Shown here one piece after another: positions 22,131 through 33,238 of a stretch of 64,000 nucleotides of DNA (positions are counted from its first letter, which is position 1; each line of letters opens with the position of its first letter). Under the pieces are notes generated by a model, which saw nothing but the letters and a program-made list of their open reading frames with translations, did no database searches and was not told the origin of the DNA. The stretch lies in contig OY754337.1 in assembly GCA_963573305.1 (NCBI GenBank), forward strand, positions 70,591,094 through 70,655,093, written 5' to 3'. Position numbers and translations under genes: made by a program. Origin of the DNA: Pyrrhosoma nymphula (lineage: Eukaryota; Arthropoda; Insecta; Odonata; Coenagrionidae).

Positions 22131-25100
22131 GAAGTTTGTGTTAGTTCAAATTAATTACTGGATCTTTTGCTTGCAAGCGCAGCTAAACACATTCATTTGT
22201 GCCTATCATTAGAAGAAGCGAACTTTACTTATAGTCTGTGGATGCAGTGGTTGCGTTATTGGAAGGTTGACTTGATATTGCGTTAGGGGAAGGTTCACTT
22301 GATATTTTTCACTCGTAAAACTAGAAATTAGTGGGAAAAAAGCTTTGATATCTCGCCTGTGTGAAAGTCAAACAGGTGCAGCACTCAGTGTATGCAATAA
22401 AAATTTAATGAGTGCGTTACTTGGTGCGTACTATATGCATGCACTACGAATTCAAGTGCACGTGTATCGTACCAGTCCCTCCCAGCGAGCGAAGGAACGT
22501 GTTGAAATCCGAGGGCCCGCTCTGTCTTCGCCACGCAAGTCACCCGCAGTCGTATTTCCCTGCACTTCTCTCAAGGATTCGGCAAGGCAAACGTTAGCCA
22601 GCCACATCAAATTTCGGAGTCTTCTTCTTTCGGCAAAAAGCTGTCTCGTGTTCGACGAGTAGCACCCGCGTAAGTTGACGCTGCTTCCACGGAACGGGTG
22701 AGGGGCAAAGGAAATGCGGACAGGCCTGTCATCGCCCGGCATTCAACTCATTCACACGGGAAGGAGGGGCGAGCTGCTAGAGTCGTGAGTGGCTTTGGTG
22801 GAGGTCGTGCTCCTTTGGAGTTTTCAACTGAGAGAACGAAACGAATTGGACAGGGCAAAGGCATTGCGTGCGAAGGTGAGGTCAGTACGGAATCTTGAGG
22901 AACGTTGCCCTTCTCCTTCTTACCATTCTCATCTCATGTTCTGAATCGTAGTATTCCTCCCTCGGTTTTCAAGCACTCTTTTGAGTCTTTTTAACTGAAG
23001 GTTGTTTGAGCGATATATCAATTCGCCTAGAATTTGTAGTTATTTCAAGAAAAAACTCTAATCTTTCCAATGATATCAAAACATTAGCCCCTTGCCGAAC
23101 TATTTTTCTAGCGATTTTCCTGCAGTATAAGGTGTTTTATATGGGATAGATTACGCCTATACTACCCCATAGGGAGAATATTGAAAACATTGGGAACTTC
23201 TAACACCAAAACTTCTCAAAAAACTAACGGTGTATAGTTTGTATGTTTTCTCAACTGTTTATAAAAAATAATCAATTGCTCACCGCAATTACCGAATTAC
23301 TTTTTACTAAATCGCCACAAAAACCTGTTGAGAAGGCGATTTCACCGTACGGCGTGAAATAATGAGTCAAATTAAAGACTTATGTGGTTATATTTATTTA
23401 TTTACAGAGAATTTTGGTCAAATATAAGTACATTCTTGCACCACTAATATTATAATATTTACTTCATACTCATTACGGACGCTGAAATAAAAAAATAAAA
23501 TTCGAATATGGTCTCCATTATGACAAGGGAACTATCTCGCTCAAACTAACTAAAGTCGTACTCACATTGGACATAAGGATGCAATGAAGAAAAAACTTAG
23601 TAGGTTACGAATTTTTTATTCTCACAAGGAACCGATCAAGATTTCAGTCTGTATAACTGTCATTTTAAATATGAGTTGGAGAAACTGAGTTATCTATCAT
23701 TTATGGAGAAATAACTTAGTCATTTTTACGTCGTTTTATTCAAATGGGAACCGAGCAATGTTTAAACATGCAAATATCATTCCCAAGGTCAGCTTAAGAA
23801 AATGATTTATCTTTTTCGATCTTGTAAATGAAAATTATATGTTTAAGCATTGGTCGGTTCCTTTTTTTTTTAGCAAAACGGGATATAAAGTACTTAGTTC
23901 TTTCGTCATCATGCAGCGTTTCCGCAATGTAAAACCTTCTTCAGTGTTATGTATTAATGTAGAACGTTACTTAAGGCGGTTGTTGGGCGTTATAGTAGAA
24001 ACAAAATTTCACCTTGGGAATTAGGTATAGAGCGTCCATATGTGGTCGCGAGCCAGTAACCTCATTTGTACTATAGAAGGATCGCAGAGAATTGGTACTG
24101 TTCATAAATATTGGGAAAAAAATTTCATCGTCATTTTAAGGATAGAGAGAATCTTTCTCTTTCTTGGCTTTAAGACACTAGTGATTGCAGTCAGAGCTTT
24201 AGCGACGTTATCTTCATTGTTTATGTTCTTAGGCCCAATGTGAACGGGCGTTTGCGCCCTTCTCAGTATATCTATATTACTAACATGGATTAAAACACGG
24301 AAGTCGATGGAGCCGTAGGGCAGAGTAGCGCATGGCAGTAATAGGAAATAAGTAAAATGCGCTCTACTACGAGTACTACTCGTATATTTCGTGGATAACT
24401 TATGTAGTTTGTACACGAAAAACAAGAATTAATAAGATTACCTCGGTACCTCAATAATTCATCTAATTGCACGAAAACCGAAAGGAAAGGAAACGCTGTG
24501 TGTTACGTGACTTTATTTGTGATATTTTGCGCATAAGCGATATTTTGAGTGAATCAAGTTTTCCAACATAGAAAAAATCCTCACTGTATTGCGTCACGGC
24601 GAAGTTTTACGTTCCATTATTCACTTATTTCTGTCTGAGTTTCTCCTTATATCGCGTTATACATCCTATTCCATCGGTTTTACTTTTCTGATTCTATCAT
24701 TTTCGGATTTTTGTTTTAACCTTTCGTTCATATCTTGTCTTTTTATGATTCATATCTCCGTGTATTTCAGCTGAAAATAGCATAGCATGACTAAATCTAA
24801 TGTAGCTATTTTGATGTCAATCTAACCCCGTAGTTTGTGGTCTCCTATCTGCAAATTGGTTCACGCCATTTCTTTGAGTTGCTTGAATTTCAAAGATAGT
24901 GCCGTCAGAGACAATCATCTATTACATTTTATTCGCGAGTATTTTAACTTCATTGCTGAAGTGTGAAGAATTGGATTATATTCTGAGAAATCTTCCTTAA
25001 ATAACATAATTCAAAATCTAAGATTTGTCTGGTACCACTAAATCCTGTATCCGCGGCACGAGAGAAGTTCTTACAATTCCGTTTAATTTTTTGATTGACG

Positions 25101-28100
25101 ATGAGGAAGAGGGGCTGTTATGTAATTTACAAAGTGCTTATACTTGACCTTTTTTATGCAAATAACTAAGAAATACTAAAAATTGGAAATAATTTGCCTT
25201 TGAACTTCAAAAATCTAAATGGTAATGAACTTCCAAAATTACAGGCCTGCTATGATCCTAATTTATGTGCAAGTCACGAGTATTTTGGAGATCATTTCTG
25301 TTTCATAATGTGATTTTTAGTGACCTTATTAGCATTCGAGTCTTTCGTGTGTTTATTCTGGGACTAGTCATAGTCAATGTTCCAATACCTACGAGTGATT
25401 ATTTTGGTGTCATGATGCCTCAATTGTTCTATTGTTTTTACACTTTGGTAAACTGGGCTGAAGGTATTAGTTTTTAATTGAAAGCATACTAAAAATTTTG
25501 TTTATTTTTGTTGAACTTATTCTTCTTTGATCAAATTTAATAATCTATTCATGGCGTGGTATGAGATATGTTCATTGCAATCTATCAGATTTTATTTCGC
25601 TATATTTTCCTTGTACAGCCGTGGTACGCAGTTCACATTGCAAGCTCAATGGGAGAAATAGAATTTAGATGTGGAGCGAAAAAATAGTGATTTCAGAAGC
25701 TGTTAGGTGAACATTTTCAATGACCATGTAGTTCACATTATGATTTTTTTAAATTTAAATTTCACGTTTATGTTTCGCCGAAACCCTGCTTTGAAAATCA
25801 ACTTGAGCTATAACCCATCCATAATGGGTTTCCAAAAAACCCCAACTATGTCATGTTTAAAGGCCTTTGTATTCGGAGGTAGTGTGCTTACGTTTTTTTT
25901 CTGTCGTCAATTCAGTAGGGTACTCAAGCTTACGGCCACTAAGAGCTGAATAAGAGAAAATCTGCGATGAATTTGACAATTTCATTATTTTTCATATCGT
26001 TCGCTGAATTCTATTGTTCAGAGCCTCGTTGGTTGTATGCTTTGTTCATATTTTAGCTGTTAAATTTTTCCAGTCCCGGATAATCAATTGAAATGTTCAT
26101 AATTAATTTTAGCCCTCGGGTTTACTGAATAAATTTTTAATTCGAAATTTTAATTAATTTCCCCGTATGTTGAATTCCGAAATGGTCAAGGGAGCTATTT
26201 CTAGTTGCTCATATGCTCCTGGATTGTCATGTAATTCGTATTTTTACTTGTCTCATTACTCACCGGAAAATAATTCTCTGTTATATAAATCTTCCAATTT
26301 AATTTTTTTCATTTCAAGAATGTAAATTATTAACTCAGCGGTCTATGAATTCAAATTCCATGTAGTTGTTTTAGCGACACCACAACACATTCCATAGCTT
26401 ATGACCGTGGGTAACAAGGCTTATATTTCTATGAAAAATACCTTGGTAAAAATCCCACTAGGCATGCGAAATACAGTAATAACTTCTTCCGTGACAGCGA
26501 ACAGTGGAAATATATTTGGTAACTGCTAGACTTTTGATTATACAGCAAAATAACAATTTGTAAGTTTAAAGTTAAGCATTTTAATTGATTTTCTACGTTT
26601 ATACTCCTGCAAAAAGTCTACACAGATGCGTTAATGTTGATAATCATTTATCCTCGAAAAATGACCAATGCTGATAAGTTTTGCTCCAAGGTTTAGTTTG
26701 CGTAAAGTATATTTATATAAGTTAATACTTCACGGTCACAGCCTCGACTTGCTCAATGAAAGCGTGGTAAATGAGGTACAGAACCGATCAGCGTTAATCA
26801 GAGGGTCTAAATCTTCATCTACGCGCTGGTCTGGCCGCAAATTATGCTCAATTTCTTCCTGCGTTTTGTATTATGAAAAAGCCCTCGGACGAAGAACTTG
26901 TACAGATTTTACGAATCTTAAGTTTAAGATTGCATCATCGCAATAGTCGCGATTCAATTCATCCTTCCACCATAATTAGAGCGCCGATCCCCTATCTCTG
27001 ATTTGTACGGGGAATATTTAACGCATTCAGCGCCTTAATTATTTAGATCTTCCGAGATTCCCTACCGAGTCGCTTCATGAGAGCGATTGGCTAAGCTGAT
27101 GCATGAATATTTCACATACCGGTTGATTTTTGCGTCCTTAATGGAAATGCCTGATGCGATTCTCAATGTGGTGTTTTCTGCTGAGATATGTTATTCAGTA
27201 CCATAGTATAGGTGTGTGTGTTTGGAATGCAGTTTAGTGAAACTTAAAATATAAATTTGATGGGCACAAGGTAAAGTCAAGTGTGTGTAGAGTCACACTT
27301 TCAATTCTACGCTTCATTTTTTCTATATGTATCCTCTTCCTCATATTCTCTTCCTCTCTCGCTTCATTTCACCCCTTTGCAATCCCTCAAAGGCATTTTT
27401 AAGAGTGATCTCGTACCCTCTTGTGCATTGAAATGGATATAGGGGGACGATATTGCCAAAGATATGATCTCACTTAATTCTAAATAGAACATTTCGATGT
27501 GCACCCGAAAATTCTCATTGTCGGTAGAGATTGGTTCAGAATACCTATCTTAAGTTCAAGATTAGAAAATTATGGACAACGTTTGTCCTCGGTCGATGCC
27601 GACAACCGAGGAAAACGGGGGAGATATGTGGCATTAAAAGATTTTAGTTTTATAAAACATCACAATTGATGGCATCTTATGACTCTAACTCACTTAAATG
27701 CTTGGTGATAATTTTTTTCCCGTAGAAACATGTTTATTCACTATCTTCCCCACGTACTGGATGGATCTTTTTTGATTGCGTTATCCGTACTTTCCCAATC
27801 TAGAGCTTTAGGTATTTGTAACTTTGAGCACCGATCTGTGCGAACCGCTTGGGTAGTAAATATTTGATGCACAAAAACAAAAGAAATACTAGGGAATGTT
27901 TAAAGAGAAATACTATTATAAGTTACAAAAGCTAGTATAATTTTCTCACTTTTTAATACGAATCGACCATTATTATTGTGTTTAAATGCCAAAATGTCGA
28001 TGTGTATTAAAATGTGTGTTAATTATTGTAGTGTTTTATCTTACAACATGGATATAAAGTTTTTCGACCTAATCATACCTGAAATTTTCTCCTAAATTTT

Positions 28101-28190
28101 ATTTTTTTAGATCATTCACATTTTCGAGTCACGCGAAAATAATACCAATGCATCCTGGTTATCGCAGAGATAGTTTATTTCCTATCCGTT
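22131..28190. other. Long spacer with one GC-rich island (22440-22900)
   Basis: 22440-22900 is GC/CpG-rich relative to its surroundings, with no domain in its frames. The rest is AT-rich, with no recognisable coding region, RNA gene or element. A segment near 26618-26635 (ACACAGATGCGTTAATGTTG) faintly resembles the probable Penelope end at 63.25 kb but is too decayed to call. Confidence 0.45.
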
Positions 28191-28820
28191 GCGCAGCCGT
28201 TGATATCCTTAGCTATTTCGCTTCGGCGCAACTTTTCGCTTCCTTTCACGCGAGGATCTTGGGTGCCTCTGGGTTTCTCCCCCGAGACAAGTATTATTTT
28301 CTGTAAGCTCACCTTTTTTTTACGTTTGCCTCCATTTTTTCCATTCCACATTTTCATCTGTCTCCCTTTTTTCCTTCCTCTCCACCTGCTTCCTCGTCTT
28401 CCTTATCCTTCTGCCGGCCCGGAGAAACGTTTCCCCTACTCTCCTTCCATGCCCTTATAACATGATGTTCCGACTCCTCGCATCAACTATTTCGTGGCAC
28501 AGCTTTTCCATCTCTTCCACATCCATCCCTTGCTCCTTTTGCTCCCTCTCCTTCTCCTCTCCGTACCCGACCGTCCTTCTTCAGCTTCGATAGTTGCCTC
28601 GCCCCACTCACAATCGATTCCGGAAGAGCTCACAAGAGGCAGCGCAGGGTTTCTAGAAGGTGGTGAAACAACATTCCTGCGTCATGCATACTTCTCCCAC
28701 CCCTCACATCTCCGTCGAACTACTCCTTCCATATACTTCGGCCAACTCACACGTATATCAATAAACGCGCCCGTATTTAGCCTCAAGCAAGAGCTAAGGC
28801 AGTCATTCCCATCTAATGCT
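28191..28820. other. Pyrimidine-rich block, no supported gene
   Basis: The + strand is C/T-rich from about 28300 to 28600 and moderately GC-rich to 28820. Reading frames give Leu/Pro/Ser-rich products that reflect the base bias. Confidence 0.45.
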
Positions 28821-30083
28821 TCTAAACCAGGGAAGACGTATCGTTTTATCATTATTTACCTTTGCACCAGTATTTGCTCAGTGGTGATAAATAGTTATGT
28901 ATTCAAAATATAGGATGGAAATCCAGTCTTGACTAAACCGACTAGTTTGATGTGCTTACGTCTTAATCATATTTACGTGATAACGTTTGATTACGGTAGT
29001 TAACTTTCACTGAAGATTATTGACCAATTGCTTTCAGGTTATCAAACTTAAAAAATGTAAGTTTTGCATGCCGCAAAAAATTTCTGTTTTTTTCTGCTTT
29101 GCCTATTAGTCATTATGGCTCATTTTTTTAAGGTGCATGCTGTGATTATCGGTGCCCCCATTATAAATCTCCTCATTGTTAATTGTCGAAAAGTTTAGAA
29201 AATAGGTAAGAATGAACAAAATACTCCGTTGAGAAGTTGTGAGCTTTTGTGCTCTCTTTGTGCTTCTTTCTTTTGCGATCAGTACATATTCACCAACCTT
29301 CGTAGAATGAATTTACGATGATGACGTCAGAATATTAATTTGACTGCTCCAAAACCATAAATATGACTGATTTTAGTAGATGAATATGTGATATATTTAA
29401 TTCTAAGTTTCCCCTTCTACTTTACATTATATATATTATATTCCTCAAAACGTTTTCATTGACCTTGAGACCCGGGGCAAATTCCATAGCCTGCTTCAAT
29501 GCATTACTTTTAATGCCATATAGGTGGAGTATTAAATTTCATCATTGTTTTTATAGATTTGTTTTATATTTTTCCTTCAATTGGTTAATATTGTTATATT
29601 TTCCTTTATTATTTTTATTTTTTCTTTGTTGATTTTATCAGTATTGGAAATTTCGCATTCATACAAAGATTAATTCAAAGTTGCGCAGGTGATGATGGGT
29701 ACAGTGATATTTTTATTCATGGCTACTTTGTTATATGGTATTTATTATCTTCTTTCTGCGTGCCTGGTGATATTATTTTGCTCTTTTTTCCCGTATTGGT
29801 ATGTTTTTCCTCCCGATATTTTTATTTCGAGACTGCTTATTCCCTTCTACTGGTCTCCTTTCCCTTTATTTCAGATATTACGTCTTCTTCTGTTCGTCCA
29901 TCCAATTTCTTTTCTGCGTAAGCTCGCCACCTTATGTTTGAACCATTCTTCCCAATCTCTCCCTCACCACCTCCTTCCTATGTCCACCTTTGAGCCCTTC
30001 TTTCTTTGCCATTCTCTCTTTCCCTCCCACCTTGACCAATCTGGTGCCAATCCTGAGACGTTTCACGGAGTCCTTATCCAGTG
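28821..30083. other. AT-rich spacer, no gene seen
   Basis: No recognised feature. The hydrophobic frame around 29689-30084 comes from T-rich sequence. Confidence 0.4.
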
Positions 30084-30233
30084 ATAAAAATAATCATACT
30101 CATGATTAGCACAGCTTAGTACTTTTCTACAGTATTTACTGTAAATACTGTAGAAAAGTACTAAGCGTTATTAACCATGAGTACTAGTAACTTCTACGAA
30201 GTGAAGCTTGCGACAGTCAAGTATAAAAATAAT
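30084..30233 (+). mobile_element. Small structured non-autonomous element, copy 1
   Basis: Bracketed by identical 11-bp ATAAAAATAAT at 30084-30094 and 30223-30233. Inside is a perfect 24-bp inverted repeat (30115-30138 with 30142-30165, spacer CTG), then CATGAGTACTA, a short hairpin CTTC-TACGAAGT-GAAG (30191-30206), and the end GTCAAGT. The same order occurs at 52543-52685. The direct repeats look like target-site duplications, and their length of 11-12 bp suits staggered-nick (target-primed) insertion better than common DNA transposons. It has no coding capacity. Confidence 0.72.
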
Positions 30234-30377
30234 AATTTTTACAAATTGCCACTGTGTGCATTGAAGACAACTTTGTGCCATATGGTTTCTTTTACCGGTA
30301 AAGCTTTATAAAAAACGTCAAAAGGATTTTATTCTTTAAAGGTGACCATCCAAATCTAATTTGGTTGAGTAGGGATT

Positions 30378-30443
30378 GATGGCTGGTACTGATAGCCATC
30401 TAAGACGGCGAAAGATTGCAACACTAACGTGTTGCAATCTTTC
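30378..30443 (+). repeat. Pair of adjacent hairpins
   Basis: A 7-bp hairpin (GATGGCT 30378-30384 with AGCCATC 30394-30400) is followed by a perfect 15-bp hairpin (GAAAGATTGCAACAC 30410-30424 with 30429-30443, loop TAAC). No direct repeats or family membership were recognised. It could be an old palindromic element or a structured RNA. Confidence 0.6.
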
Positions 30444-30738
30444 TGCAAAGCATACTGCTGAAAATTAAGTTGGTCTCTGCTAAGGTCCTAACGATAATTC
30501 TTCTCTTGAGCTCATTGAAATACCCTAGCGCCACTCGGAGTCATTTCAGTGCCAACCTGTCTATTCTTGAATTTTAATTCATTATTAATTCGAACAAATA
30601 TGGAAAACAGGAAATGGCAACAAAAGGATCATCAAGAGAGGAGTCTTGTATTTCTAAATGTGAATTCTTACTCTGTTGCATACGCGTAATTATTTTTAAT
30701 TCTTGCTGTTTATACTCTCTCTTAGCATAATGCTAATG

Positions 30739-30810
30739 AAGTTTTTTTCTTTTTTCTAGGTGAGTGTATAATCCTGTTCTCCTCATGGAATCATGGATGA
30801 TGTGGTAAGC
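30739..30810 (+). promoter_or_regulatory. Candidate recursive splice site with downstream 5' splice site
   Basis: A long pyrimidine tract ends TTTTTTCTAG (AG at 30758-30759) and is directly followed by GTGAGT, so a 3' and a 5' splice site are juxtaposed, as at ratcheting points in long introns. Forty-five bases later (after 30804) comes GTAAGC, a good second 5' splice site that would define an RS-exon at 30760-30804. Alternatively it is an ordinary 45-bp exon (ATG at 30785). No neighbouring coding exon is visible in the window. The splice logic is known from flies and vertebrates; its use here is inferred. Confidence 0.4.
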
Positions 30811-31530
30811 TGAAACATTTCCTTAGGATTTAAAAAATCGTGTTTTTTACAAAACATTGATAACTCGCATTTTTTTTAAATATCCAAGTCTAATTAACGT
30901 TAAGTTCTTCTTTCTAACTCTTTTAAGTACGCAGATTTTACCATCGATGAGCAATTAAAAGAAGTGAAATGGATTTGCGCCTTTTAGGTTCTAGTAGCCT
31001 TGTTTTCTGCAATATCCAAGTCATCGAATTTTGGCGTCCTGGTGAGGAAACATTTCTTGCAGCCATTCGCATCTGGGATATGCAGAGGAACTATGTAGTC
31101 GTATGGAGAATTTTAAACGCTCTGGGTCTCTCGTAGCCTAGCTCCGTCTTGATCCCATGTTATCCTATCGCCGTCGAATCGTAAGTCGATACGACGGCAA
31201 TGTCGAAGGATCCGTTTACAAAAAGAGTCGGAAAATCCAAGTAGTTTCTGTGTGACCAATTGATATTGCGTTGAGCCCACAAACCTTTCCTTTTGGCGAT
31301 GGAAATATATATTTTTGCCAATATTTGAAAAAGTTTCTCCATTTCTCGAATTTGAGAAAATGACTCGACTTCTCCGAAGTGTATGGCGTGAAAACGAATT
31401 TCTTGCAAGAATCAATTTTGAATACCTTGTGGACATTCCTTTCCTCTCGTGAGCATTTTTGTGCGATATTATATGATGAGGTTTTTCTATTACTGTTCTG
31501 TATGAAGTAACTAGTGTCAAAATAGTTTCG
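30811..31530. other. Spacer, no gene seen
   Basis: The 135-codon minus-strand frame at 31113-31520 has no recognisable domain and no homologous neighbour. It is treated as chance or as decayed repeat sequence. Confidence 0.35.
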
Positions 31531-31531
31531 T

Positions 31532-31590
31532 GTTAACTCTTGATAATGACCTCGAAAGGTCGAAACCGGTTGGGTGCAATAAATATTGTG
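31532..31590 (+). ncRNA. Degenerate hammerhead-like motif
   Basis: A 5-bp stem II GACCT (31548-31552) with AGGTC (31557-31561) and loop CGAA is followed by GAAA (31562-31565) and a palindromic CCGG with a TT cleavage position. ACTC before the core can pair with GGGT after it. The first box reads TTGATAA instead of CTGANGA, changing two conserved positions, so activity is unlikely. The AT-rich tail AATAAATATTGTG resembles other Penelope-type ends. Confidence 0.5.
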
Positions 31591-31831
31591 TTGAATATGA
31601 GAAGTTTAATCTTAAAACATCTTTTCCATTAGTCACCGAAAAATTGTTCGATCACAAATTCTTACGTTTTGGCAGAAACCTCAAGTTCTGTTCCTAATTT
31701 TTAACATCCTGGGAATGCTTTTAATTTTATGTCATTTTTTTAATGATCTCTCTGGTCCTTTCGATGGTAAACTTGATTATCATGATAGCAAATTTGTATT
31801 CCAACTTTTACACGTCAAGCCACAAATTATT

Positions 31832-31878
31832 TCACACGACCTGGGTTTCGTTGAATAATCATCATAATCAGGTGCTTA
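31832..31878 (-). ncRNA. Hammerhead motif in Penelope terminal region
   Basis: On the minus strand GCAC is followed by CTGATTA (plus 31865-31871, one change from CUGANGA), a weak stem II TGA/TCA, GAAA (plus 31846-31849), stem III CCCAGG, TC, and GTGTG. Stem I GCAC/GTGT is good and the cleavage triplet is GUC. The weak stem II and altered core box suggest a decayed ribozyme. Confidence 0.58.
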
Positions 31879-31959
31879 GGTCTGGGAGACTCTTGTTTGT
31901 ATAGTAGCTATGTGACGTCAACGAAAGATGGTGGGGGAAAAGGCGGAGAAAGCGGTTTA

Positions 31960-32830
31960 TCCGAAACGGAGTCAATGATAGGGGCGAAGGCCGAGTAAAT
32001 GGTACTCATCAATGAGGGTGATAACAGGGTCATCCATACGTTAAACTTTCTAACTGTTCTCGTGAGTCCAATTCTCGTTTGTCATTACATAGTTTTAAAA
32101 TATCCACGTTACATCACTCACATGGCTGTTACATAGAAAATGTTTAGCAAAATTACTTATATTGTCATTGTTGTTTTTAAAAGCACTTAAGTGTTCTTTT
32201 CTCCTCACGCCCCAGCTTCTTTCCGTCTGTCCCATGTAGACACCTTAGCGCTCACTACACTTAAATACGTACACCTAACTATTGTCTATTCTGTCTGACG
32301 GATCATTACATTTCTAGGTGCCTTTTCAGAATGGTATGCGGTTTGAGAATAAAAAACAACCCGGAATTTGTTTTTTGTGATGTTTTGCGATTTTTAGACG
32401 CTGTCCAGATACGTAATTACGTACCATTGTTTCTTGTCACTTTTTGGGGGATCAGCTGAATAAATGAGGTGCCTTCTCTGTTTTTCTTTCCGTTTAGTTT
32501 GTCAGTTAAAATTTCTTCTGATAAAGTTGTATTTGATTATCATGCTATTTATAATTGAAAATCTTCGTTCAGTGGTAATTAATAAGTTGTATTTTGAAGG
32601 AAAAGTGTGGTTTATTTTTTAATTGTATTTCCATTGCCTCTTTTCCGCGACTTTATTTTTTAACTCGATTCTGTTCTCTGATTTGACTATTTGTCTCGTA
32701 GATATACACAAATACGTTCGGGAACTGGCCCATTTCCGTTTTTACGACCTTGTTTTTAAAAATCGTTTCATCTAGCCTGATTAGTTTTTTAAACATTCAT
32801 GCTACAGGCTTGTTGATTATTTTATTGTAT
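31960..32830 (-). pseudogene. Penelope-like RT/GIY-YIG polyprotein, 3' part
   Basis: On the minus strand one frame reads SDRIDNS*VYVFKCSER then GVYMGQTERSWGVRRKEH then LSAFKNNNDNISNFAKHF...NSHVSDVTW (about 32295 to 32090). This has the GIY..YIG signature (VYVF...VYMG), a paired Cys region and the R..EH helix of the endonuclease. After a frameshift, DILKLCNDKRELDSREQLE continues the domain. Upstream, ERRFSIINSMIIKYNF (about 32560) fits the connector, and TEMGQFPNVFVYIYE (about 32735-32690) aligns with the RT motif usually written MGSPLSPV.A..YME, more tentatively. The protein would reverse-transcribe and nick target DNA. Stops and at least three frame changes show it is dead. Confidence 0.75.
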
Positions 32831-33018
32831 GAGTGCATTTTCTTTGCGAGGTAAGTTTTGTGACTTAAACTCGAGGCATGAGGAGTGTGTATAAAATTTA
32901 TAAAATGTGTGCATCATTTTATTGTTGTTTTACGTCAAAATCTGAATTTGTAAGGTAGCTTAATAAGAGATAATAAAGACCAGTTGTATGTACATTAAAA
33001 TTTAGGCGTATTTAATGT

Positions 33019-33102
33019 AAACCCCGATATTGTGAGAATCGAATGATTGTTTTTCGGACCAACGTATTCGCGACGAAGTAGGCATTTTTTTCTTCGCCAA
33101 CC
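33019..33102 (+). repeat. Direct repeat, copy 1 (partner at 33155)
   Basis: An 84-bp segment from AAACCCCGATATTGTGAGAA to TTCTTCGCCAACC, repeated 136 bp downstream with scattered differences. Both copies share GCGACGAAGTAGGCATTTTT. Confidence 0.85.
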
Positions 33103-33154
33103 ATATGAAACAATTAAGAGCAGTAGTACTTGACATTTTAAATTATTTAATTTT

Positions 33155-33238
33155 AAACCCTGATATGTTGAGAATCAAGTGATTGTTTTTTGGACCATCG
33201 TAATCGCGACGAAGTAGGCATTTTTTTCTTCGGCAACC
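33155..33238 (+). repeat. Direct repeat, copy 2 (partner at 33019)
   Basis: Second copy, AAACCCTGATATGTTGAGAA to TTCTTCGGCAACC. The 52 bp between copies is not itself repeated. Confidence 0.85.

Larger units (their letters stand above)
31832..32830 (-). mobile_element. Penelope-like retroelement fragment with 3' hammerhead
   Basis: Read on the minus strand, the order is an RT remnant (about 32830-32690), a connector region (about 32600-32460), a GIY-YIG endonuclease domain (about 32310-31970), non-coding DNA, and then a hammerhead motif (31832-31878). That is the 3' half of a Penelope-like element, with the ribozyme in the terminal repeat as described for this class. The copy is 5'-truncated and full of stops. 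The hammerhead at the end ties the other hammerhead repeats in the window to this class. Confidence 0.78.

Noticed and set aside
28494..28913. Reading frame with a hydrophobic N-terminus like a signal peptide
   Set aside because: The Leu-rich start comes from a C/T tract. No cysteines, repeats or homology to support a secreted protein.
29689..30084. Hydrophobic 131-codon frame resembling membrane segments
   Set aside because: T-rich DNA translates to Phe/Leu/Ile. The frame begins GTG and runs into the mobile element boundary.
30378..30443. Possible hammerhead: CTGATAG, a short stem, GAAA and a 15-bp stem III
   Set aside because: The first box ends AG instead of GA and no stem I can form, so the hairpins are reported without a ribozyme call.
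31113..31520. 135-codon minus-strand frame
   Set aside because: Composition is not strongly biased, but no motif is recognisable and the frame is not repeated in the window. It could be chance or old repeat.
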